64,000 bases of DNA from assembly GCF_027244095.1 (NCBI RefSeq), contig NC_069661.1, positions 188,126,501 through 188,190,500 on the forward strand, written 5' to 3'. The translations under genes were made by a program, and so were the position numbers. Position 1 is the first letter of the stretch. Every line of letters starts with the position of its first letter. This DNA is from Hemicordylus capensis (Eukaryota > Chordata > Lepidosauria > Squamata > Cordylidae). The notes beneath the pieces were generated by a model. It had not been told where the DNA came from and did no database searches. It saw only the letters and a list, made by a program, of their open reading frames with translations. Shown here piece by piece: positions 10,347 to 19,435 of this stretch.

Positions 10347-10465
10347 AACAGAAGGCAAGAAAAAGTAAAGTACTGAGAAGCTATCAGTACTATTGAAGAC
10401 ACCAAACAGTTCATCAACAGAGATCCTCCTAATTTTGAACATAAAATAGTAAAAATTTAAACTGC

Positions 10466-10607
10466 CAGGGGTTCTCAAACGTGGGTCCCCAAAAGTTGGA
10501 CTACGACTCTCATGATCTCCAGCTACAATGGCCTTTGGACATTGCGGCTGGGGATGATGAGAGTTGTAATCCAACAACATTTGGGGACCCAAGTTTGAGG
10601 ATCCCTG
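10466..10607. mobile_element. Palindromic miniature element (CAGGGGTTCTCAAAC family)
   Basis: The left arm CAGGGGTTCTCAAACGTGGG, ACGACTCTCATGATC is mirrored by GATGATGAGAGTTGTAATCC and AAGTTTGAGGATCCCTG. The two halves are near inverted copies. The immediate flanks TTTAAACTGC / GTTTAAGT are inverted rather than direct repeats, so a normal duplication cannot be assigned. Related copies are at 12880-13105 and 58928-59043. Confidence 0.82.
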
Positions 10608-10886
10608 GTTTAAGTAATCTAAAGCCCTGGACCAAATTATGTTTTTGGTTGCTAGGTTTCTCTTCTTTTGGCAACAATTGTGTCTCATCCCCACCCTGAC
10701 AGCTCAAAAGAATCTAGGTGTCCTTGGGATTTATAGAAAAACTGCAGAGAAACCTGATTTTTGAATTTCTGTTTCATCCTCCCTCTTTCATTTGCCATTC
10801 TAAGCTGCTTGCTCACTAGTAGGTGTTGAAATCAATAGGATTTGCCTGCAAGTTAATATTTTTAGCCTACTTTTCAGTAGGCTAGG

Positions 10887-11139
10887 AGAGCCAGCATGGT
10901 GTAGTGGTTAGAGTGCTGGACTAGGACCAGGGAGACCTGAGTTCAAATCCCCATTCAGCCATGATACTTGCTGGGTGACTCTGAGCCAGTCACTTCTCTC
11001 TCAGCCTAACCTACTTCACAGGGTTGTTGTGAGGATAAACTTAAGAATGTAGTACAACGCTCTGGGCTTCCTTGGAGAAAGAGTGAAATATAAATGTAAA
11101 AATAATAATAATAAATAATAATAATAATAATAATAATGA
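10887..11139 (+). mobile_element. MIR/CORE-type SINE with L2-like tail and (TAA)n
   Basis: The tRNA-like head is GGTGTAGTGGTTAGAGTGC (A box) and GAGTTCAAATCCCC (B box). The CORE-like centre is CTGGGTGACTCTGAGCCAG, TCACTTCTCTCTCAGCC. The L2-like terminus GCTCTGGGCTTCCTTGGAG ... GTGAAATATAAATG is followed by a TAA repeat at 11099-11138. Related copies are at 11996-12216, 54432-54668 and 55390-55612. Confidence 0.88.
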
Positions 11140-12490
11140 GATGGCCCAGCGTTCCGTGTGTCCGTTCGTGTGTGTGGGCCCCGCTATCAACTTCGCAATG
11201 CAGTAGGCTATCAACTTCGCAATGCCTGGACCAATATGAACCAAATTCAGTACAGTTGTAGGGACACATAGGGACAACTCAACGGCATAGTTTGTGATGT
11301 CATCCACCCCAATTCAAGATGGTGGATATGTAAACATTTGAGGCGCAAGTGGGCTAACTTGTGAACTGCCTAACCGATTTGAACCAAGTTTGCTACAGAT
11401 GTAGGGACACATAGGGATGCCTCAATGGCGTAGCTTATGAAGATATCATCCACCCCAATTCAAGATGGCAGACATGTGAACATTTGAGGTGCAAGTGGGC
11501 TAACCTGTGGACTCTCTAACCGAACTGAACCAAATTTGGTACAGTTGTAGTGAGCAACACACAGGGACACCTCAACGATGTTGTTTGTGATGATGTCATC
11601 CACCCCAATTCAAGATGGCCGGCGTGTAAACTTTTGAGGTGCAAGTGGGCTAACTTGTGTACTGCTTAAGCAATTTGAACCAAATTTGCTACAGTTATAG
11701 GGACACATAGGGATGCTTCAATTGTGTCATTTGTGATTATGTCATCCACTCTGATCCAAGATGGTGGATGAATGAACATTTGAGGCACATAAATGATAAC
11801 TTGTGGGCCGCCTAACTGATCTGAACCAAATTTGGTACAGTTGTAGGGAGTGACACACAGGGACACCTCAATGGCATCATTTGTGATGATGCCATCCACC
11901 CCAGTTCAAGATGGTAGACACATCAGCATTTGAAGCTCAACTGGGCTAACTTGTGAACTGCCTAACCTATTTGAACCAGGTGTAGGGACACATAGTGTGG
12001 TGTAGTTGTTAGAGTGCTAGACTCTGGGGAGACCCGAGTTTAAATCCCTATTCAGCCATGATACTTGCAGGGTGACTCTGGGCCAGTCACTTCTCTCCCA
12101 GCCTAACCTACTTCACAGGGTTGTTGTGAAGAGAAGCCTAAGTATGTAGTACACCCCCCTGGGCTCCTTGGAGGAAGAGCAGTATATAAAATGTAAAAAA
12201 ACAACAAATAAAACAAACATAGGGACAGCTCAAGGGTGTTGTTCATAATGATGTCATCCACTCTGATTCAAGATGGCAGACACAAGAACGTTTGAGGTGC
12301 AAGTGGGAACTAATTTTGACCAAATTTGGTACATTTGTAGGGACACATAGGGACACCTCAAATGCATAGTTTGTGATGATGTCATCCACCACAATTCAAA
12401 ATGATGGACGCATGAACATTTGAGGTGCAAGTGGGCTAACTTGTGAACTACCTAACTAATTAGGACAAATTTTAGTCCAGTTTTACGGAT
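11140..12490. repeat. Satellite-like tandem array, alternating 146/150-bp units
   Basis: The junction word CAAGATGG recurs at 11315, 11461, 11611, 11757 and 11907, giving spacings of 146, 150, 146 and 150. Units are of two kinds. One has ACACATAGGGATGC and TTTGCTAC; the other has ACACACAGGGACACC and TTTGGTAC. This gives a dimeric repeat of about 296 bp. Further decayed units follow at about 12271 and 12399 after a SINE insertion. Short antisense frames repeat the same peptide (..LSLCVP.T..), but there is no evidence of a gene. I cannot place the satellite in a named family. Confidence 0.85.
11996..12216 (+). mobile_element. MIR/CORE-type SINE inserted in the satellite
   Basis: Same head, CORE and tail as the copy at 10887, ending in GAGCAGTATATAAAATG and an A-rich tail. 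ACATAG flanks it on both sides (11990-11995, 12217-12222), which may be a short duplication or satellite sequence. It shows that the array existed before this insertion. Confidence 0.88.
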
Positions 12491-12877
12491 AGAGAATTAG
12501 GCAGATTAGTTCTTACTAGAACAACTAGTTATTCTCATATTCCAGGGCAAATAGGTTTAAATCAGACTTGAAGTTTCAGTGCAGTCTGAATCGATCAGGA
12601 TCACCAGTTAAGTTTGGCTTATTGCAGGAAGCCACTCAAAGGGAAAACATCTCACATATGGTAGATATTTGTAACATCAAGACCTTTCACTCATGGCAGT
12701 GTTGCAAAGAAAGAAAGCAGATGTTTAAACATGTATCTATGCAACATTCTATTTATTTATTTATCCATTCATTCATTCATCTTTCTGAACATAGTTTAAT
12801 TACAAGCAAGTGAAAAAGCAAATGAGTCATGCTGGTGAAAGCACTGTTGTGCTGGGCATGTTATGTGCAGTTCATGA
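12491..12877. other. No recognised feature; short TTAT/ATTC runs
   Basis: Unique-looking sequence with a simple ATTTATTTATTTATCC/ATTC run at 12750-12781. Confidence 0.5.
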
Positions 12878-12879
12878 GT

Positions 12880-13105
12880 TTTCAGATTGGGTCCCCAGCT
12901 GTTGTTGAACAACAATTCCCATCATCCCCAGCCACAATGGCCAAAAACTGGGGATCCTGGGAGTTATACACTCCACTGGGAGTTATACACTACACTGGGG
13001 GTTCTCAAACTTGGATCTCCAGTTGTTACTGGGGACCCAAGTTTCTTAAACTTGTAGTCCAACAGCTGGTGTCCCAAGTATGAGAATCCCCCAGTGTAGT
13101 GTATA
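12880..13105. mobile_element. Two overlapping palindromic miniature elements
   Basis: A half-copy (GGGTCCCCAGCTGTTGTTG, CCCATCATCCCCAGCCAC) at 12880-12960 is followed by a 19-bp tandem repeat of GGGAGTTATACACTMCACT. A second foldback then runs from CTGGGGGTTCTCAAACTTGG to AGTATGAGAATCCCCCAG. The outer flanks TATACACTACA / TGTAGTGTATA are also inverted, extending the palindrome beyond the usual CAGGGG ends. Confidence 0.75.
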
Positions 13106-13244
13106 GTGTAGTGACTGTTACTCTTCATGAAGTAACAGCAAACTAATAAATAGATCATGAGGAGGCTAGCATAATACATATAAGGATAACTTTAATGCAG
13201 CAGCATAAAAGTAGTGCTTGGAACAACAGCACAAGATTGAAAGT

Positions 13245-13340
13245 TATTTGTTTATTTCATGTGTTTTCTGCCTTTTTCTTCCATGACTGAACTCAAAGCA
13301 GTTTTCAAAGGGTTCCCACTGGTCTCCCATCCAGGCACTG
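13245..13340 (-). mobile_element. 5S-rRNA-related SINE fragment with L2-like tail
   Basis: The plus-strand word GGTCTCCCATCCAGGCACTG is the antisense of the 5S rRNA segment (AGTACTTGGATGGGAGACC) with few changes. Towards 13245 the sequence becomes TTTGTTTATTTCATGTG-TTTTCTGCC, an L2-like tail. This is a different arrangement from the composite SINE at 109-413, because the 5S part lies close to the tail. Confidence 0.6.
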
Positions 13341-13574
13341 TGGCCACAAGTTGTGGTGCTAAAAAGCTAAACACAATAAATGGCAGTAGTAGATACAGCA
13401 GTGACCCATGTGGTGGTATATATAGCCATTCCTCGGCCCTGCAGTCAAGGAGAGAGAGAAAGAGGGTATGCATTATTTATTGTAGCACAACAGGCATACC
13501 TTATTTATTTAAACTATGTCTCCCTCACCTCTTGACTCAGGTTTCCAAGAATCCAAGGTGACTTTCAGTAACTG
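13341..13574. other. No recognised feature
   Basis: Apparently unique sequence. The 100-codon frame at 13259-13561 has no recognisable motif. Confidence 0.4.
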
Positions 13575-13815
13575 AGCAAAGAGGCACCTTTCTAAAGTGG
13601 TGATTCTCTTTATTTAGCAGGGGGAGAGCAACTGGCCCAATCCATCCCCAGCACAGCATCCCTCCAGTGGCTGTTGCTGGTATCTTTCTTATGTTTCCTT
13701 TTTAGACTGTGAGGCCTTTGGGGGTCAGGGAACAAGTTAATTAATTAATTAATTAATATCTATGTAAACCTCTTTGGGAACTTCTGTTGAAAAGTGGTAT
13801 ATAAATATTTGTTGT
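13575..13815 (+). mobile_element. L2-type LINE 3' UTR fragment
   Basis: Contains AAAGAGGCACCTTTCTAAAG, TTATTTAGCAGGGGGAGAGC, CCAGCACAGCATCCCTCCAG and GTGAGGCCTTTGGGGGTCAG, then (TTAA)n at 13737-13757 and GTAAACCTCTTTGGGAAC ... AGTGGTATATAAAT. A clearer copy is at 46625-46920, which ends in the L2-type hairpin CCGCCCTGAGCC ... GGGCGGTA. Confidence 0.75.
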
Positions 13816-14089
13816 ACATATTGTATATATAACAACAAAACAACACCACTTCAATAGGTAGTAGTTCAAAACCAACTACCAACAGCAGAAAGTAAGCATT
13901 TGCCCATCACATCAGCAGCCTAAATAAGACAACAGAAAGGTTGCAAACTTCAAATAATCACAAGCTGATGAAGACTTGGGCAAACATAGAAGTTTGTAAT
14001 TAGTTCCAAAATTTCAGTAGTGTAGGCACCTGCTGGATACAGATGGAGAGGGAATTCCAATATTTGGTGCCACAACAGATGGAATGGAG

Positions 14090-14285
14090 CCATAGCTCAG
14101 TGGAAGAGCATCTGCATGCTCACATAGAGAAAGTCCCAGGTTCACTTCCTGGCATCTCCAGGTAGGGCTGAGAGAGATTCCTGCCCGGAACCTTGGAAAG
14201 TCAGTGTTGACAATATTGAGCTAGATGGACCAATGGTCTGACTTGGTATAAGGAAGCTTCCTATTTTCCTGTTTCTTGAGAAGGC
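14090..14285 (+). mobile_element. tRNA-derived SINE with CR1-like tail
   Basis: CATAGCTCAGTGGAAGAGCA (A box) and CCCAGGTTCACTTCCTGG (B box) precede TAGGGCTGAGAGAGATTCCT, then GAGCTAGATGGACCAATGG and GTATAAGGAAGCTTCC. The body after the B box is shared with the 5S/tRNA composite SINEs at 109 and 32187. Confidence 0.87.
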
Positions 14286-14308
14286 CATGTCTATACCAGC
14301 CACCCATT

Positions 14309-14332
14309 GATTCATTCATTCATTCATTCATT
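14309..14332. repeat. (ATTC)n microsatellite
   Basis: Five to six copies of ATTC. Confidence 0.9.
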
Positions 14333-15046
14333 TAACATATTTCTATACACACCCAAAACTCTCCCATCTCACCTCAGCAAATGGAAGTACCTGGAGCAAG
14401 GCATTAGTGAAATAGCTTAATGTATGTGCCGACTAATATGGCAAAAGTAGTCTTTCAGATATCCTGGTCTCAGCCTTTAGGATGTCATCTGCCTGCACAG
14501 GCCACTAGATGCCTCTGTTCAGGTGCTGCAACATCCACACCAAACAGGACTGTCCCTGCCCCTAGTTTCTACTTGACAGTCAATGGTCAGATTATACCTA
14601 TCATACAAATGGGGCTTGTATGCTTGATTTGTCAAATGTAAATAATAGCCATGCAAAGCCCTGATCCTGATCAGGACCATTGCATGGAAGGGGTGGACTT
14701 TCACACTGCCCACCCTCGATCATGGGCTCCCACACCTCTGCTGCTGTTTGTCAAGGGGGAAAACTCCATTTGGTGCCAATGACAGCTTTTTTCCCCTTGG
14801 CAGTAGCCACGGGGGGGGGGGGCAGTCTAAGTTGGGCCCCTGAGAAAAGCAAAGGGTTAAGTCTCTTCCCATCCCATCATGGTCCCATTACAGATTGGGG
14901 TCTTATACAGTTGCTACGTACTTCAGAAAAATCAAGCACACAGCTTCCAGTCACATGCTAGGCATATAGCCTAGTCTGGCCGAATAGGTGCACTAGACCT
15001 TGCCCACTCCTTGGCAACTCCTTGGTGGTGGCGGCGGGGGGCGGGG
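14333..15046. other. No recognised gene; poly(G) run at 14811-14822
   Basis: Moderately GC-rich sequence without visible ends. The frames at 14420 and 14680 carry no family motifs. Confidence 0.45.
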
Positions 15047-15230
15047 AGAAAGGACGGACGGTGCGACAGTGATTTATTGCTGGGAAAAGTCCTGACATGT
15101 TTCAAGGTAAGAACCTTTTCCTCAGAGAAAACTGTGCACAAATAAAGATGGAAAACCTTTATCTAAGAGGTAACAGAGAATAACAGCTTTATTCCAGCGA
15201 TAAATCATTGTTGCACCATCCTTCCTTTCT
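15047..15230. mobile_element. Unclassified inverted-repeat unit, ~184 bp
   Basis: The left arm (15047-15083) contains GGACGGTGCGACAGTGATTT. The right arm (15194-15230) is its reverse complement. The inner 28 bp agree at 24 positions and all four differences are transitions. The outer 9 bp agree except for one position. The interior (TGACATGTTTCAAGGTAAG) is non-coding. It looks like a small TIR transposon, but I recognise no family and no target duplication. Confidence 0.65.
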
Positions 15231-15640
15231 TCCTTTCAATTAGTTTGGTGTGGTGCCATCTCTATTATATTGTCTATTTTCATCTAGTGCTTGGTGGTGG
15301 CATCTGGGAATGGCATCACATCCCATCACTCAGGCTGCCCTGGTTCATCAGTGAAACAGTTCACTTGACCCTTCATGAACCAGTTCTTTTGATTAGACAG
15401 TTGCAGTCAATGGCAGAGAAAATTATTATTTGGTGGAAGGCTACCATATTGTGCCTCAATTGTTGCTTTCTTGAGCTCTTTTGAGTTGACAAGGCCTATT
15501 CGTTAGGCCTTATGTTTAACCAAATAGTTAAAGTGAAGTACTTGGGCCTTCAAGTAAGGTAAGAATTTCTCACTTCTAGAAAAGGATAGTACAACCTCAA
15601 TATTAGTAGTACAACAACCAATATTGCTGATGTGACTGAC
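15231..15640. other. No recognised feature
   Basis: Unique-looking sequence. The 79-codon frame has no motif. Confidence 0.45.
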
Positions 15641-16200
15641 GGGTCCACCCTGCCCTGGCAATGAGGAAGGCACTTGGGTTCAGGCCTCAGAAGAACAGGG
15701 GGGAGGGGGTTGCTCACCACCCTGGCCTTGTCAGTCTCTGGGCCAACCCCTCACTGGAGGTCTATGGCCCTTCCTTTTCTGCATCATCTTCACTGGCCGA
15801 CCATCTCCTTTTTAAAGGCTTCATACCACTCAACAGCCTTGATTGGGGTCCAGCCTTCCTTGATTAGCCCCATCTCTCCTTTACAAGAGTCACCTGTGTC
15901 TGCTGTGCTCCTTCCCTTGCTCCTTCCCCTTCCTTGTTCAGCCCCCTCCCCTCTCTCTGAGGCGCACTGCTGATGTCATGCAGTGCGCCTCATGCCCCGC
16001 CCCCTTACTCGGTGACACAGTGCTGAGCCTGCTTTCGGCAGAGGACTCCTGCCGTCCAACCTTACCCTCTGCCTCTGGTGCTCCACTTGCTTGCCGGGAG
16101 GCCCTCTGACCACTGCTGGCATCTGGAGCTCCTCTGGCCCCAAAAGATGCTGCTGTGGTGGCCCCAATAAGGCCAGTGGAATCGCCTGCTAGACAATTGC
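15641..16200. other. GC-rich segment with Sp1-like boxes
   Basis: Composition rises clearly above its neighbours. It includes CTCTCTCTGAGGCGCAC, a perfect 12-bp-arm hairpin (15959-15991) and CCCCGCCCCC just after it (15995-16004). It could be an old LTR, a transposon interior or a small CpG-containing regulatory region; nothing decides between these. No start-like coding frame is convincing. Confidence 0.4.
15959..15991. repeat. Perfect 12-bp-arm hairpin enclosing a CRE-like loop
   Basis: GAGGCGCACTGC (15959-15970) and GCAGTGCGCCTC (15980-15991) are exact reverse complements around TGATGTCAT. The loop is one base from the CREB/ATF consensus TGACGTCA. Confidence 0.8.
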
Positions 16201-16690
16201 ATTTTAGGATGTGCAAATAATGGGTACTTCCAGATGGAGAAAAACTCTGTTTGAGAACAGAAGCAAATCTGAGCAATACCTAGATGACATGCGTATCTGT
16301 CATCCAATTTCACAGTTCAATCTGCTGGTAATCTATGATGAGAAATGTCTCGTCTTAGAAGTATTCCAGCTTGGAAGGAGCAAAAGCTGATGCTGCTCAC
16401 TGTGAGATCTTCCTGTAAACAGGAGCCCAGAGATGGAGTAAGGTAAAGAAACCATTGCTGCCTTGGAAATCAGGAAAAGAATCATATATAAGTATCTGCT
16501 CGGCCAGGCCTTGCTTTATTCTGCCATGCTTTCTAGCCATTCCCCAGGACCCTTTGATGTAGAAGACACCCCACCATGGCAGGAAGAACAGGTCACACAA
16601 AATATATCAGGTTCAGTTCCTCTCATGTTCAGGCTGAGCTGCCAAATATCTATCTGAAGCCCTGGAAAGCTTATGCCAGTCAGTATAGAA
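16201..16690. other. No recognised feature
   Basis: Unique-looking sequence. Overlapping short frames on both strands have no motifs. Confidence 0.45.
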
Positions 16691-17120
16691 AAGGTCTGCA
16701 CAACAAGGCCTGTGGGTCGAATCCAGCCCACGTGGACTTTTTTCTGCTGGCCCACAAGTAGGTATATCCAGCAGGAGTCATGAAGAACTCTTGGCCCGTC
16801 CTGCTTACCAACAGCAATAGCTCAATGCAGTGGCCCACTTGAGATCAGATGGCCCCTGCCCCTCGGCCAGAGCCCACTAACACCACCCCTCTTTCCACAG
16901 TGAGCAGCATCTGCTTTTGCTCCTTCCAGTGGGTGGGATACTTTTAAAAAGAGACATTTCTCATCAGCTTCCCCCCGCCCATTCCAGCCCTCTGTCCCCT
17001 CCTTTTCTTTAATATTTTAAAATTATTACTGTGTAATAATAAATGTGCTGAAAATTGACCTTGGCCCCTACACACCAAGTCATGGTTGGTTCCGGCCTAA
17101 CAGGTCATTGTGCACCCCTG
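16691..17120. mobile_element. hAT-like non-autonomous element, near-exact TSD
   Basis: The left end AAGGTCTGCACAACAAGGCC is paired with the right end CATTGTGCACCCCTG. The flanking octamers GTATAGAA / GTATAGAC agree at 7 of 8. The 3' block GTGCTGAAAATTGACCTTGG is shared with 9891-10346. It is non-coding. Confidence 0.85.
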
Positions 17121-17420
17121 GTATAGACTGTACTGAGCTAGATGGACTAATAGTCTGCCTTGGTAGAAGACAGCTTCCTGTGTAACTAAATGAAGCTGGG
17201 GAGGAGGGGCTTCATTTGATATGGGCCTGGGAGCCCACTCCCCATAACCATTTCCCTCATCTAAAACATCTCCCTCAAGCTGCTGCTACTCCATAGGGGG
17301 GAAACATGGAGGTACCTCAGTCATGCCAGTATTCCTCCACCACCCTCCAAAGCAAAGAACAACTTGGGAGGGAGCAATTCAGATGGGGGTGGGGAGTCAA
17401 TGGTCCCCGAATTTTGTACT

Positions 17421-17542
17421 GATTGATTGATTAAGTGCCGTCAAGTCGATGTCGACTCTTAGTGACCACATAGATAGATTCTCTTCAGGATGATCTGTCT
17501 TCAACTTGGCCTTTAAGGTCTCTCAGTGGTGCATTCATTGCT
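17421..17542 (-). mobile_element. BovB LINE 3' end (ORF2 terminus and 3' UTR)
   Basis: On the minus strand, codons for NAPLRDLKGQVEDRSS-type residues (the carboxyl end typical of squamate BovB) are followed by GTGGTCACTAAGAGTCGACA, TCGACTTGACGGCACTTAA and (TCAA)n. This terminus is the partner of the Sauria SINE tails at 1976 and 4992. The copy is severely 5'-truncated. Confidence 0.82.
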
Positions 17543-17591
17543 GAATTTTGTACTATAATATTACTATCTATGGTGTATGTATGATAGTAGT

Positions 17592-17641
17592 ATGATAGTA
17601 TTAATAGTACTATCAGTATGATAGTACTAATAGTACTATCA
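17592..17641. repeat. Two 26-bp palindromic tandem units
   Basis: AGTATGATAGTA..TAATAGTACTATC occurs twice in tandem. Within the second, GATAGTACT/AAT/AGTACTATC is a perfect 9-bp-arm hairpin at 17620-17640. Confidence 0.8.
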
Positions 17642-17705
17642 GGAGCTGAATCATGGCACACCCAGTAACTTAGTTTTTCCCCAAGTCTCTCAGTTACAAA
17701 TATAC

Positions 17706-17714
17706 ACTCTCTCA

Positions 17715-17749
<35 letters not shown>

Positions 17750-17773
17750 CACACATACATACACACAACACAC
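17706..17773. repeat. Compound microsatellite (CT)n(AT)n(AC)n
   Basis: CTCT runs pass into TATATA and then ACACATAC/ACAC. The 96-codon antisense frame through it begins in this repeat and is not a gene start. Confidence 0.93.
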
Positions 17774-19229
17774 AATATTTATATACCTCTTTTCAACAAA
17801 AGTCCCCAACATGATTTACATAGATATAAAAAAATAAATAAAATATAGTATCTATATTTGCATATGCCATTACTAGTATTTTTTTCATTTTAAAAGGTAA
17901 TAATGTACATGCAGATACATCCATATGAACAGTGCTTCTGAATATCCCTTATCAACATTCACAGCAAAGAGTATTCCATGTCATAAACTCTCAAATGACA
18001 TGAACTGAGGCGGAAACCCCATTCTTATTTTTCTGAAGAGATATTGCATGTGGGAATTTAGTTTTAAATAAGTGTGCTTTATCACTGGCGTTGCGTGTAG
18101 GTCTTTCAAAGTATTTTTGACATTTTCTCTGCAAGACATTTAAGGTAAAGTTTTATCAAAGCAAGTCAAATAAAATCAAGCTTGCCATAATTATCAGAAG
18201 TAACACTGGTCATGTCCAGAAGAACATAAATTTTTGTGGAAGTGGTTCCTCAGCTTTGTAATTTATTCCATTAAAAGAGCAGCAGATTTGTGCAACTACT
18301 GCTTTCAGAAAGTTTACAAATATCCTTCTATTTAGATAGGCCTTTGTTGTGTAATCTGCTGTGTGCTGCTGTGTAATATTAACATTCTGATTGTTGCTGT
18401 GAATTTTGATTTTCTTTTTAATGGTCTGTTTTATTGTATATACTGTTATCTTTTGGTGTTGTGAGTCACTTCTTTTATTTAAAAAGCAAACTATAATTTT
18501 TCCGATAAATTACATAAAGAAAAAGCTAACACAAACAGGTGGGGCCTGTTTTCTCTTTTGTTTGTTTCCAAATTAATAATTCACCCATCTGTGGGTTTAG
18601 AATGTAGTTGCTTGTTATTAAAGGATAAAGCTTGCTTTGCTCCATGTGAAGCCAGAAGCAACATCTGTTTCAGGCTCACGCGTAACATATATTTACATAT
18701 TACATACATGTTATATTACAAACACAATCCAGAAGAGAGATACAGTAACATTACGTTGTGGAATAGTTGTTGTGTCCTGGCTCTTTAAGAGACAAGTTCA
18801 GAAGACCTTAGGATGAGACAGGCCGTGTGAGAAAACTAAATAACACCATTTTACTTTTGCAGCAGAGCTCTGTATGAGTAGTTGAGTCTGTAGGATTTCT
18901 TCAGGGGTCTGAACAATCCTAGGCCCAAATGGCCTAGTAATCAAAGTCCTCGGATAAGTTGTACTTGTTTCAGCAATCTGCCCAGTGGGTTGTATGCGAT
19001 CAATCATTCATTGAGTTATTGGAAGGAGTCTAATGTGTGCTGCTGCTCTCACATATTCAGGAATACGTTTATTTGATTACAAGTTAAATTATTCCTGCCC
19101 TTTCATCATTTCTTCTTCTTCTTCCATCCACTTTTCATTACTAGCCTGGCATGAGAGAGAGAGAGAGAGGAGGAGGGTGTGCACCAGGCCAAGAGGAAGC
19201 GGTAGAGGCAAAGAAAGAGGTAGATGTGA
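17774..19229. other. No recognised gene
   Basis: About 1.45 kb of AT-rich, apparently unique DNA. A weak L2-like tail (GTGAGTCACTTCTTTTATTT) near 18460-18490 is too decayed to call. A short (AG)n stretch is at 19151-19169. Confidence 0.45.
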
Positions 19230-19237
19230 GTACTCAT

Positions 19238-19435
19238 CAGTGTTCCCTCTGTGGTATGTGCATGTGTGCACACACAGAAGTTTTTAAAAGTCCACTCCGT
19301 TGATTTTAGATCCTGCTCAGGGAGAATCGGGAAAGCCCCATTCTGAATGCATGTGCATGCACACTGCCTTGAAACTGCCACCCAGAACAAAATTTAACCC
19401 ATGCAAAGATGGTGGAAAAATTAGAGGGAACACTG
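19238..19435. mobile_element. hAT-like MITE with 13-bp perfect TIRs
   Basis: The 198-bp unit begins CAGTGTTCCCTCT and ends AGAGGGAACACTG, exact inverted repeats. The flanking octamers GTACTCAT (19230-19237) and GTGCTCAT (19436-19443) agree at 7 of 8. The interior contains ATGCATGTGCATGCAC and no coding frame. Confidence 0.92.

Noticed and set aside
10887-10960. tRNA-like sequences at the heads of several repeats
   Set aside because: A and B boxes are present, but there is no acceptor stem or cloverleaf ending in a discriminator; they are SINE heads with shared bodies.
11006-11899. Antisense frames in the satellite as a repeat protein gene
   Set aside because: Unit lengths of 146 and 150 are not multiples of three, so no frame is kept across units; the peptides are short.
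11140-12490. CRISPR-like array
   Set aside because: Units are ~148 bp diverged tandem repeats without short repeat/spacer structure; the DNA is clearly from a vertebrate.
15641-16200. CpG-island promoter of a host gene
   Set aside because: GC boxes and a TTTTTAAAGG word exist, but no downstream exon or transcript-like frame is visible; left as an unexplained GC-rich segment.
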